From: a bacterium
GTDB lineage: Bacteria; Armatimonadota; Chthonomonadetes; Chthonomonadales; Chthonomonadaceae
Assembly: GCA_021777995.1 (NCBI GenBank)
Contig: JAJYCW010000031.1
Coordinates: 1-34,148, forward strand
Length of the DNA: 34,148 nt
Direction of reading: 5' to 3'
The translations under genes were made by a program, and so were the position numbers. This document shows, piece after piece, positions 1-7,342 of this stretch (position 1 is the stretch's first letter; the number at the start of each line of letters is the position of its first letter). The notes under the pieces were generated by a model. That model did no database searches. It saw nothing but the letters and a program-made list of their open reading frames with translations, and was not told the origin of the DNA.

Positions 1-57
1 CCCATGCAGGCGGAGATAGTAACGGTAGACGAGTTCATTCGCGCGCAGGCGGCGTAG
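1..57 (+). CDS. 3' end of an upstream gene (partial)
   Basis: The frame starting at base 1 is open and ends at a TAG at 55-57, encoding a tail that reads AEIVTVDEFIRAQAA. The stop lies two bases before the GTG of the next gene, the spacing expected of an operon partner. The fragment is too short to assign a family, and it could be chance. Confidence 0.45.
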   Translation, partial: PMQAEIVTVDEFIRAQAA

Positions 58-59
58 GC

Positions 60-1352
60 GTGGCTGAATACCAGGGCACCGAGCCAGAGCTTGAAATTGT
101 TAACGAGCCAACTGAGATGCCTATTGAACCCAAGGCCGGCTGGCGCAATATGTTTTCGGCCCTGAAAAACCCGAACTATCGATACTTCTATAGCGGGCAG
201 TCTGTATCGCTAATCGGCACCTGGACGCGAACGGCCGCTCTGGCATGGGTAACCTACAAGTTTACACATTCGGAATACTGGCTAGGTATCGTCTTCATGC
301 TGAATTCGTTGCCGATATTCCTGCTGGCCATCTACGCGGGGGCACTTGCGGATCGAGTGCCCAAGATCCTCATCTTCAAGGTCACTAGCTGGTTTTCGCT
401 ACTCTCGTCGTTAACATTGGCCCTCATGCTTTTTCACGGCCCCGTGCATGTGGCGTATCTCATGATATTCTCCGTGCTTTGGGGGCTTTCCACCACATTT
501 GAAATGCCCGCGCGGCAGACACTTATGGTGGAGCTCGTGGGAAAATCCGATCTGGTAAACGCGATCGCACTCAACAGCGCCATGGTAAACTCAACGCGCG
601 TGATTGGCCCTGCCATTGGCGGTCTGTTGCTTGCCACAGTGGGTGCGCCCTGGTGCTTTCTTGTTGACGCGCTTAGCTACCTGGCGGTACTCTACGCCCT
701 TTTCTGCATAAAGTTGCCAGCGGCACATTTTGAACATAAACATGGCAATCGTGGCTGGAAGTACACACTGGAAGGCTTCCAATACCTGCGAACCAACTCG
801 GCAATCGCGCAGGCGGTGGTGTTGCTCTCTATCATGGGGTTAGGCGGCTGGGCATATCAATCGCAGCTGTCGGCGTTCGTTGTCACGCAGCTGCATATGG
901 GTGCCAGGGGATACGGCTGGGTGCTCGCAGTGAATGGATTGGGTGCATGCGTTGCAGCACTGACCGTTGCGGCCCGTGGCGCGCAGATCGTGCGTGTGAG
1001 AACTCTCTACATAGGCGCACTCGTCTACGCCTGCAGCATTATCTTCTTTGGAGCCTCGCACAGTATTGCAACGGCAGCTCCCCTCCTTTTTGTCTCTGGC
1101 GGCGGTATCATCCTCTTCTATTCCATAGGAAACAGCATCATCCAGACCGAGTCTCCTGACCATTTGCGGGGACGTATCATGGGTATATGGGCGCTTGTTT
1201 TCGGGGGCAGCCTGCCAATTGGCACCTTCCTCATGGGGGTTATTGCACAGCAACTCGGCCCGGGCCGGGCTATGCAAATTGGCGGACTATTCTGCGGAGT
1301 ATCCGCGTTAGTAGTGTTTACCTTTGGCAAACGTCGGCGCGCTGCCAAATGA
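60..1352 (+). CDS. MFS transporter, EntS/MFS_3-like exporter
   Basis: A 430-residue inner-membrane protein with about twelve hydrophobic segments, the usual size for a major facilitator. The N-terminal part carries NPNYRYFYSGQSVSLIG and then the loop GALADRVPK between helices 2 and 3, the form of the MFS A-motif in the EntS-like / MFS_3 branch. These proteins are mostly proton-driven exporters of siderophores, drugs or other small molecules; the substrate cannot be told. The C-terminus ends in the basic run GKRRRAAK. The GTG start lies two bases after the preceding stop, suggesting translational coupling. An in-frame ATG at 117 is an alternative start that would remove a charged, non-membrane leader of 19 residues. 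Confidence 0.85.
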   Translation: MAEYQGTEPELEIVNEPTEMPIEPKAGWRNMFSALKNPNYRYFYSGQSVSLIGTWTRTAALAWVTYKFTHSEYWLGIVFMLNSLPIFLLAIYAGALADRVPKILIFKVTSWFSLLSSLTLALMLFHGPVHVAYLMIFSVLWGLSTTFEMPARQTLMVELVGKSDLVNAIALNSAMVNSTRVIGPAIGGLLLATVGAPWCFLVDALSYLAVLYALFCIKLPAAHFEHKHGNRGWKYTLEGFQYLRTNSAIAQAVVLLSIMGLGGWAYQSQLSAFVVTQLHMGARGYGWVLAVNGLGACVAALTVAARGAQIVRVRTLYIGALVYACSIIFFGASHSIATAAPLLFVSGGGIILFYSIGNSIIQTESPDHLRGRIMGIWALVFGGSLPIGTFLMGVIAQQLGPGRAMQIGGLFCGVSALVVFTFGKRRRAAK

Positions 1353-1684
1353 CGTTATTGCCTTGGCATTTGCTTCGCCGAGAGTATAGGCAAACCCCCA
1401 ATAACGCACGCCTAAATACAGGCGCTGGGCTCTTTGCCGCGTGTTCACAGCTATAAACAAGGATACAGGGTGTGCCAGTACCCACTGGTACTCATCCACT
1501 AAATGATTATGTTTGGCCACAGTTTGTACCAGAGAAGGCTCGTTTGACACCGAACATTTGTTATTACCTAGGCGATTGAATGAGAACAGCCGTGCTCAAT
1601 TTGACGTCAACTCTCTCGCGATCGATATTCCCTACCGCCTGAAGATACATTGTTTCAGACAATTAAAGCGTCAACTATTAACTT

Positions 1685-1714
1685 AAATTTACAGGTTATT
1701 GACAAATTTACAGG
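1685..1714. repeat. Direct repeat AAATTTACAGG x2, possible operator
   Basis: Two exact 11-bp copies start at 1685 and 1704, 19 bp apart, close to two helical turns. They lie 48-77 bp upstream of the -35 box of the promoter for the hydrolase at 1799. Placement and spacing suit an activator binding one DNA face; no regulator is identified. Confidence 0.35.
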
Positions 1715-1761
1715 ACAATCTCCCAAACAATGAACAATATCCAATTCAATGCACACAATCA

Positions 1762-1790
1762 TTGACATTTGCGTTGCGTAGTGTTATGAT
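1762..1790 (+). promoter_or_regulatory. Sigma-70-type promoter TTGACA-N17-TATGAT
   Basis: TTGACA at 1762-1767 and TATGAT at 1785-1790 are separated by exactly 17 bases. Transcription should begin at about 1796-1799, and the ATG of the next gene is at 1799. The transcript would therefore be leaderless, which agrees with the absence of a Shine-Dalgarno sequence. Confidence 0.7.
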
Positions 1791-1798
1791 GACCCATC

Positions 1799-3862
1799 AT
1801 GCTACCCATTACCCAAGGCACGCCTCCGCCAAAGTCTGAGGCGACAATCACCATTCACACACATAGACCTCTGTTAAAGTTTAACCCACATAAGGTTCTA
1901 GGTTGCGGAATTGATGAGTGCGATACCGCCTCCATTCTGAAACTGTTCTCGCGGCACAACGTGCACGAATTCAGGAAGACCGGGCTGCGATCCTTTACCT
2001 ATCGGCTTTACACCGAACTGAATGTGCAGGCCTGGCACTGGAATCCAGTAGGTACCTGGAGTGATCCTGGCAGGCAGCAGGGCTATTTCACAGGGAGCGC
2101 CAAGCCCGGCGCGTTCATCACATCGAGTGGATGCTTCGCGCTTCCGCGCCGAGGCGACACTTTTGACCAGGGGGACAACAAATCCTATTCTCGCCTGGAT
2201 GACGGTAATAACACTACCTTTTGGAAAAGCGATCCCTATCTTGGCACCCGGTTCACTGGCCAACCCGACAGCGCGCACCCACAGTGGATAATCGCTGATC
2301 TGGGCGCGCCGCACCCGATAAATGCCATCTCGATACGCTGGCTGGCACCCTATGCGCGACGTTTTAAGGTGCAATATTGGACTGGCACTACCCCATTTGA
2401 TCATCCCAACCATGGTACGTGGGCGACATTTTCTCGTGGGAGCTTCACCCAAATGATGGGTGGAGTACAGATGCTAAGGGTAGCAACCAATACTCACATG
2501 GTGCGCTACATTCGCCTGCTAATGACCGGCTCCTCCCACACATCTGCTCTCGCTTCCACAGATCCGCGCGACCGGCAAGGCTATGCCATTGCCGAGGTTG
2601 GCATTGGCATGCTAGACGCTACCGGCCACTTTCAGGATGCCGTTCACCACCTTGCTTCAACCAAACAGACAGCCTTTTACGTATCTTCCACCGACCCATG
2701 GCATACGAAGAGTGACTTCCTTCCTGGTTGGGATCAACCTGGCCTGGATCTCTGCTTCCATTCAGGCTTAACAAAAGGCGAGGCATCTCTCGTTCCGGTT
2801 GCTATGGTGTACTCTACACCCCAAGACGCCGTTGCCGAACTATCCTATCTTGAGGCCCGTGGTGACAAACTTGCAGGGGTTGAACTTGGCGAGGAGCCAG
2901 ACGGGCAGGAGATTGACCCCGAGGACTACGGTGCACTCTACATTCAGTGGGCGAAGGCGATTAGGAAGCGGTTTCCACACCTGCCTATTGGCGGTCCAGT
3001 GCTTTCTAGCATCGATGCACAGGCACCTGACGCAGTAAAGGGAGTAACGGACTGGCTACCGCGATTTGTTGAATACCTGCGCCGTAGTCATGCGCTAAAA
3101 CTGCTCGATTTCGTCTCCACCGAGCACTACCCGTTTAATGGTGGAATTGTCTCCGCACAAACCGCTACTCAGGAACCTGCGCAAATGGCCAGGCTGTTTC
3201 AACTAGTGCATCAGGCGGGTGTGCCCACACAACTACCTGTATACATCACTGAAACTAACATGAGCGCCGGAACTGCAAACACCAGTGGGCTTATGGGTGC
3301 ACGGTGGGTGGCAGATGCAATTGGCGCGTTTCTTTCATACGGCAACGCTGGTCATTTCTATTTTTACGAGTTTGATCCTTTCGGGCTTGGCCCCGCAGCT
3401 CCACTCGTCTGGGGTTCGTATTGTCCCTTCACAGTATCCAAGGATCATCAGATTAATCAGCCCACCGGCCAGTTCTGGGCGCTGCAAATGATAACGCACG
3501 ACTGGTTGAGCGCGGCAGGCGAGCCGCACACTACCGTTGCAACAACGGTAAAGACCGACAGCACGTCCGCCACGGCCGGCGTGTCAGCGTACGCAGTAGT
3601 CAAGCCAGGTGGTTCCATTGGGCTGTTGTTGATCAATCATTCAGCTACGAGCGCCATGCCCGTAGAGGTAGAGGCACCACGTGGATTTCACCACTGTATA
3701 CTCTATGCACTCGACTCATCAACGTTTCAATGGGTTAATAGCGGCGCTAAGAGCTATGCAAGTGTAGACATTCCACCGAAACCGGTAACGCTGTCAATGC
3801 AAGCAACAACCGAGTACACCATGCAGGCGGGTTCGGTAGCAGTGATGCAATTCACTCGATGA
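1799..3862 (+). CDS. Unclassified clan GH-A-like glycoside hydrolase with F5/8-type (discoidin/CBM32-like) domain
   Basis: A 687-residue protein. Residues about 130-270 resemble an F5/8-type carbohydrate-binding jelly roll, with LDDGNNTTFWKS and then WIIADLGAPHPINAISIRW typical of that fold. Residues about 285-560 look like a TIM-barrel hydrolase. ELGEEPDG puts E366 where clan GH-A enzymes have the acid/base of an NEP motif, and YITETNMS puts the likely nucleophile at E485. The last 110 residues resemble the beta-sandwich that closes GH39/GH79-like enzymes. The conserved opening KVLGCGIDECDTASILKLF begins only about 30 residues from the start, so ATG 1799 is probably right. No signal peptide is visible, odd for a carbohydrate-binding enzyme. 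The substrate is unknown. The gene stands alone, on its own promoter. Confidence 0.7.
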   Translation: MLPITQGTPPPKSEATITIHTHRPLLKFNPHKVLGCGIDECDTASILKLFSRHNVHEFRKTGLRSFTYRLYTELNVQAWHWNPVGTWSDPGRQQGYFTGSAKPGAFITSSGCFALPRRGDTFDQGDNKSYSRLDDGNNTTFWKSDPYLGTRFTGQPDSAHPQWIIADLGAPHPINAISIRWLAPYARRFKVQYWTGTTPFDHPNHGTWATFSRGSFTQMMGGVQMLRVATNTHMVRYIRLLMTGSSHTSALASTDPRDRQGYAIAEVGIGMLDATGHFQDAVHHLASTKQTAFYVSSTDPWHTKSDFLPGWDQPGLDLCFHSGLTKGEASLVPVAMVYSTPQDAVAELSYLEARGDKLAGVELGEEPDGQEIDPEDYGALYIQWAKAIRKRFPHLPIGGPVLSSIDAQAPDAVKGVTDWLPRFVEYLRRSHALKLLDFVSTEHYPFNGGIVSAQTATQEPAQMARLFQLVHQAGVPTQLPVYITETNMSAGTANTSGLMGARWVADAIGAFLSYGNAGHFYFYEFDPFGLGPAAPLVWGSYCPFTVSKDHQINQPTGQFWALQMITHDWLSAAGEPHTTVATTVKTDSTSATAGVSAYAVVKPGGSIGLLLINHSATSAMPVEVEAPRGFHHCILYALDSSTFQWVNSGAKSYASVDIPPKPVTLSMQATTEYTMQAGSVAVMQFTR

Positions 3863-3906
3863 TTTCGCGCACCAGCTCTGAGTGTTAGGTGAATGTTTAC
3901 CTTGGA

Positions 3907-4030
3907 TGCCCGGAGGAGGGGTGGCCCCGTGGGGCCGGGGAGAAATCCCTTCACCGTAAGCGGTGCCGACACGTTGGTGAACCTGCCCACCAATAAAGCG
4001 GCAGCTGCGCTCTGCAACGCCGCAACCACC
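3907..4030 (+). repeat. Intergenic repeat family, copy A
   Basis: Begins TGCCCGGAGGAGGGGTGGCC and ends CAACGCCGCAACCACC. It shares the long blocks GGGGCCGGGGAG, the CGTAAGCGGTGCC...TTGGTGAACCTG segment and the terminal block with the copies near 6.6, 6.8, 7.1 and 31.8 kb. Degenerate in the middle. It lies between two genes and within neither. Confidence 0.75.
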
Positions 4031-4053
4031 TACGACTAACGGATAAAACCCAC

Positions 4054-4093
4054 CACCTTTAGGGTACGCGCAAGGATACGTGCCCTAAAGGTG
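4054..4093 (-). terminator. Hairpin terminator downstream of the 4104-6179 operon
   Basis: The arms CACCTTTAGGGTACG (4054-4068) and CGTGCCCTAAAGGTG (4079-4093) pair over 15 bp with one G-U, around a 10-base loop. Read on the minus strand the stem is followed after five bases by TTTT. It sits 10 bases past the stop of the minus-strand gene ending at 4104. Confidence 0.65.
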
Positions 4094-4103
4094 CGTGTGA
4101 GAC

Positions 4104-4802
4104 CTATGGCTCAATGGCTGGCAGTGGCTCTAACGGAGTATTAGGCTTGGTGATTGCGGTCATACCATAAACCGCAGCACGCTTAAAGATGTCGATTGCC
4201 GTGTTCTCCAGCATCCATTTGTCCAGAGCTGTAAATACATAGTTCGGCGGCCCATCCTCAGCCATCGAAACACAGACATCACCATCGCGTGCTACTAGCC
4301 CTAAGGACACCACCTTGTAAGGATCAACTTTAACTCCATTCATAACGTTCATGGATAGATAGAAGTCGACGTGGTGCACATCCTCGCCTATTTTATGGCC
4401 CGTAAACGAACCCTCCGTGTTCTTGAACATCCCCTGGCTAGGAATACCGCTGCTTTCCGTTATCCGGCTGGCCTTTGCAGCAGCCGCGGTGTGGTAATAG
4501 TAAATGTACAAAAAAATGTGCTTGCCGCTACCAAAGGCATCAAACCGCAGCATAGATGGCTCATCAACCCCTGTGTTTATCCAACCTAATTGCTGTTCTG
4601 TACAGCCAAGCCATCCCCAAACCATCCCTGGAAGGTCGGATTGCGGGGCGAGTGTTGAGATCTTGATGCCTCGAATCTCCTGAGCCGTAAAAGTACGCAC
4701 CATGGCTTTCTGCTCCTTATTTTTCACGGTGGACGGATTGGGTGTAGCCGCTGCAGCAAGTGGTAACAGCAACATTGCAGCAGCAAGAAGTATTTTGTTC
4801 AT
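4104..4802 (-). CDS. Secreted protein of unknown function
   Basis: A 232-residue protein with a clear Sec signal peptide: MNK, a hydrophobic run LLAAAMLLLPLAAAA, and likely cleavage near ATPNPS. The mature part is about 210 residues with no motif I recognise. It contains the aromatic-rich FLYIYYYHTAAAAKA and the acidic SMAEDGPPNYVFTALDKW, and looks like a compact alpha/beta domain. GAGG lies 6 bases before the ATG. The gene follows the transglutaminase-like gene after only 27 bases, on the same strand, with a hairpin terminator after it, so the two probably form an operon and may act together outside the cytoplasm. The function is unassigned. Confidence 0.75.
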   Translation of the reverse strand: MNKILLAAAMLLLPLAAAATPNPSTVKNKEQKAMVRTFTAQEIRGIKISTLAPQSDLPGMVWGWLGCTEQQLGWINTGVDEPSMLRFDAFGSGKHIFLYIYYYHTAAAAKASRITESSGIPSQGMFKNTEGSFTGHKIGEDVHHVDFYLSMNVMNGVKVDPYKVVSLGLVARDGDVCVSMAEDGPPNYVFTALDKWMLENTAIDIFKRAAVYGMTAITKPNTPLEPLPAIEP

Positions 4803-4829
4803 TTTAACCTCACTTTGCTGATGAATATT

Positions 4830-6179
4830 TCAGCCGATTATATTGGTATCGGTACTGATGACAGGAACGCAGTGACTGATAATAATATTTGGTGCCGATG
4901 GAATGGGAGTATTAACCAGCCCTGTATTTTCAGTGGGGCAAGCACATGTAGAGGGCGTCTGCCAGTAGCCCAGTAACTGCCAGGCGGTAGGAGGAATTAT
5001 GGGTCGGTTAATGGTACCGGCTAAGTCAAATACCATTGCCAGGCTGGCGTCACACACGTTGCCACCCTTATCAATAAGTACCTGGTGATTGTAAAACGTC
5101 GGTGTCGTGTATCCATTACTGGGATCCGAACCGATGAGGTAAATGGGATTAGTAACGAAGCTTTGCCCCAACGTTTTTTGTTGTATTGCGTTATTGTTGA
5201 TAAGGTCGCACGTGCATTGCAGGCCCAGTGCATTCGCACAACATAGCAGGTAGTTTGCTACATCATAGCAGCTACCGGGTGTTGGCCTCCCATAGAGAAA
5301 CTGTGTGAGCAGAAATATCTCACCGGTAGGTGCCGCGGGAAAGGCGGGAGTAAACTGGGTGAACTGAGCTTTAGCGTCGTAAGTGATGTCTTGGGAGTAA
5401 TACAGTCCCTCCGTTAACGCGGCCTCTGTTGCACCGTATTGCGTTGTACCTACTGCCCAGTTGCATGCATCACTTATAACACCCAGGAACGGGCGTTGCT
5501 GCGGTGCCTCCGGCAGGTAGTGCGTTGTGTAAATGTCAAATTGCGTCTGTTCCAGCATACTCGGGTATCCCCTAATTTGAGGATTATAGCAGCCGATATT
5601 GATGACCGTATTGATTAGCGGTTGAACGCTGTCTGGTAGACCATTAAACGTAAATGAAACAGTTTTAGAACCGCCGCCTGGAACAGTAATCCAGGTAGAT
5701 GCAGGGGTTACAGAAAATGGAGTATAGGCATGTGACGACTCAGTCTCAAATTGTGCTAGGGCCACTACGGCTTCACCAGTCCACGAAGGTCCGGGTGCAC
5801 AGGAGATAGTTGCCGTGAGAGTGAACGGCTCAGCCATCACATTCGCCTGAACTTGAGATACCAGCACATTGGCAGAAAGCGGATTACCGTGATTGTCGTC
5901 CAGCCCTATATATCCAGGCCCGGACATCACCACCGAAGTACATCCGATCTGGTTAGCTGAGCACGGCAGAGCAATTGCACACCAAAAGATGAGCGCGAGA
6001 ATTACCCCCCACCCAGTGCATCTTGTGTACTGCAGTACCGGGCTAACAACGCCTTTACCTGCTGCGGAATTGGGAGCAGAGACCTCTCTCTCTCTCTCTC
6101 TCTCTCGATTATTATCCAACGATTGTTGCGAAACGTTCTCCGGCTCTTCGCCGTTTGTGCCATTTTCAATCATGTCCAA
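4830..6179 (-). CDS. Secreted or membrane-tethered transglutaminase-like cysteine protein
   Basis: A 449-residue protein. Residues 1-55 are a charged, low-complexity leader including four Arg-Glu units encoded by a (CT)11 tract. Residues about 57-75 (GWGVILALIFWCAIALPCSA) form a membrane segment or signal peptide. A beta-sandwich-like part follows (about 100-200). The C-terminal part has GSCYDVANYLLCC (C304), YNHQVLID (H365) and VCDASL (D377), in the order and spacing of the transglutaminase-like Cys-His-Asp triad. This is a motif reading, not a family match. The protein is rich in cysteine, which suits an exported, disulfide-bonded protein. AAAGGA lies 7 bases before the TTG start at 6179; ATG 6173 is the alternative. 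It shares an operon with the secreted gene at 4104-4802. Confidence 0.6.
   Translation of the reverse strand: MDMIENGTNGEEPENVSQQSLDNNREREREREVSAPNSAAGKGVVSPVLQYTRCTGWGVILALIFWCAIALPCSANQIGCTSVVMSGPGYIGLDDNHGNPLSANVLVSQVQANVMAEPFTLTATISCAPGPSWTGEAVVALAQFETESSHAYTPFSVTPASTWITVPGGGSKTVSFTFNGLPDSVQPLINTVINIGCYNPQIRGYPSMLEQTQFDIYTTHYLPEAPQQRPFLGVISDACNWAVGTTQYGATEAALTEGLYYSQDITYDAKAQFTQFTPAFPAAPTGEIFLLTQFLYGRPTPGSCYDVANYLLCCANALGLQCTCDLINNNAIQQKTLGQSFVTNPIYLIGSDPSNGYTTPTFYNHQVLIDKGGNVCDASLAMVFDLAGTINRPIIPPTAWQLLGYWQTPSTCACPTENTGLVNTPIPSAPNIIISHCVPVISTDTNIIG
6084..6106. repeat. Dinucleotide microsatellite (CT)11C inside a coding region
   Basis: Eleven perfect CT units lie within codons about 25-32 of the minus-strand gene, encoding alternating Arg and Glu. 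A gain or loss of one unit shifts the reading frame ahead of the signal peptide. Confidence 0.9.
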
Positions 6180-6388
6180 TTAAACATCCTTTCAACAGTT
6201 CTAGAGGCAGAAGTTAAAGAACAGGTTACGATGCCCACGCATTCAGGCATTCACAAGGTTTACGACTATCGGCATCCTGAGCCGACTACAGATATGCATG
6301 ACGGGGTTACAGAACATCGCAGACACAGGGGTCAGCAAAAAATAAACTCTCAATACAATCTAAACTGACTGATTAACACAACTATCGC

Positions 6389-6406
6389 AAGTGCATCTGA
6401 GCACTT
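6389..6406. promoter_or_regulatory. Palindrome AAGTGC-N6-GCACTT at the predicted transcript start
   Basis: Six-base arms at 6389-6394 and 6401-6406. With the minus-strand promoter at 6443-6415, transcription should start near 6408, so the palindrome lies at the start site. It may be an operator or a 5' stem-loop. Confidence 0.4.
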
Positions 6407-6414
6407 ACACCGCG

Positions 6415-6443
6415 ATTATAACAGGATGATTCGTGGATGTCAA
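6415..6443 (-). promoter_or_regulatory. Consensus sigma-70 promoter TTGACA-N17-TATAAT
   Basis: On the minus strand TTGACA occupies 6443-6438 and TATAAT 6420-6415, with exactly 17 bases between, a perfect match to consensus in both boxes. It reads toward the operon 6179-4104 and would give a leader of about 230 bases. Confidence 0.8.
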
Positions 6444-6580
6444 GTACTTTTTATTATTTTTTCGCGCATTCTTATAACTTTTTCAATATTGCCTAATTGC
6501 TCAACTATTTAATCGTCGCTCGTTGTGACTGATCACTTTCCCTGCCATCCTACGGCAGAAACCGCCTACAAAGTAGCCCC

Positions 6581-6747
6581 GCCCTCTGTACCCCTCGCTC
6601 AAGGAGCGTAGCGACTGCCCGGGAGAGGGGTGGACGCGCGAGCGGGGAGAGGTCACGCCACGTGCGCAGTGCCAACAAGCTGGTAAAAGAACATCGGGGG
6701 CGAGACGCCCCCGCTCCCAGGGCAGAGCGCAACGCCACAACCACAAA
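6581..6747 (+). repeat. Intergenic repeat family, copy B
   Basis: Starts GCCCTCTGTACCCCTCGCTC and ends GCAACGCCACAACCACAAAG. It contains CTGCCCGGGAGAGGGGTGG and the GTGCGCAGTGCCAACAAGCT block shared with copy C. It is followed directly by copy C in the same orientation. Confidence 0.8.
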
Positions 6748-6927
6748 GCGGTCACGTCATCTGCACTCCCTCCTTCAACGAGCACAGCGAGTGCCCGGAG
6801 GAGGGGTGGCCCCGTGGGGCCGGGGAGGAGTCTCTTCAACGTGCGCAGTGCCAACAAGCTCGTGAAGAACATCGGGGGCGAGACGCACCCGCTCCCAGGG
6901 CAGAGCGCAACGCCGCAACCACAAAGT
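6748..6927 (+). repeat. Intergenic repeat family, copy C
   Basis: Shares GTGCGCAGTGCCAACAAGCT, AACATCGGGGGCGAGACGC and CGCTCCCAGGGCAGAGCGCA with copy B, and TGCCCGGAGGAGGGGTGGCC with copy A. It is thus a link between the two subtypes of the family. Confidence 0.8.
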
Positions 6928-6943
6928 AGACGCTAAGCTTTGC

Positions 6944-7078
6944 GCCGGGGCGTGAACGCCCCGGCTGAGACCCAAAGCCCACCTGCGTGGGCTAAACCGA
7001 ACCACAAAACAGGCTGTCGCATTTAGCCCTCTGTAGAGAGGGCTTTTGCATCTCAGCACGGTACTTCAGTGCCGTGCT
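6944..7078. repeat. Four consecutive short tetraloop hairpins
   Basis: Stem arms and 4-base loops: GCCGGGGCG/TGAA at 6944-6965; AGCCCAC/CTGC at 6976-6993; AGCCCTCT/GTAG at 7025-7044, followed by TTT; and AGCACGGTAC/TTCA at 7055-7078 with one G-U pair. All four have stems of 7-10 bp and exactly four loop bases. The third could act as a plus-strand terminator. Confidence 0.75.
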
Positions 7079-7083
7079 ATCAG

Positions 7084-7184
7084 GCCACAACCACAAAGCG
7101 GTCACGCCCTCTGTACCCCTTCGCTTCGACGAGCACAGCGAATGCCCGGAGGAGGGGTGACCCGTAGGGCCGTGGAGGAGTCTA
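7084..7184 (+). repeat. Intergenic repeat family, copy D (3'-truncated)
   Basis: Opens with GCCACAACCACAAAGCGGTC, as at the B/C junction, continues through GAGCACAGCGAATGCCCGGAG, and stops after GGAGGAGTCT. It lacks the second half seen in copies B and C. Confidence 0.75.
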
Positions 7185-7342
7185 TGCCAGGCTAAGCTGG
7201 GGCTCGTCTGCGCTAAGCAATGTCGACAGGTGATTATATACACCACCAGGTGAGTGCTGCCGGGTCCATTTCAATACGTGCACAGCCCCTATTCGGGTAT
7301 TATGTGAAACTGTGCGGATAGTGGTTACGAGGTCAATATTCA

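Larger units (their letters stand above)
1353..1798. other. Intergenic region, 446 bp, promoter-bearing
   Basis: No credible gene is seen. The region holds an interrupted inverted repeat just after the MFS stop (CGTTATTG at 1353-1360 with CAATAACG at 1399-1406) that lacks a T-tract. It also holds a compact palindrome at 1477-1492 (AGTACC-CACT-GGTACT), an 11-bp direct repeat AAATTTACAGG at 1685-1695 and 1704-1714, and a strong promoter at its 3' end. The AT content rises sharply from about 1660 on. Confidence 0.5.
6180..7342. other. 1.16-kb gene-free, repeat-rich interval
   Basis: The first 360 bases (6180-6540) hold the promoter and leader of the minus-strand operon. From 6581 the interval consists of repeat copies B and C in tandem (176-bp offset between equivalent points), then a run of four short hairpins (6944-7078), then copy D (7084-7184). 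The last 158 bases lead to the glycosyltransferase gene, with GAGG 10 bases before its ATG. ORFs crossing the repeats are judged artefacts. Confidence 0.7.

Noticed and set aside
1898-2452. 184-codon minus-strand ORF
   Set aside because: Lies wholly inside the hydrolase gene, with no ribosome site or recognisable domain.
6501-7246. Overlapping minus-strand ORFs (about 64-123 codons) in the repeat interval
   Set aside because: Their shared phrases (for example SLLALRT, PGPTGPPLL) follow from the repeated DNA; there are no ribosome sites and frames change between copies.
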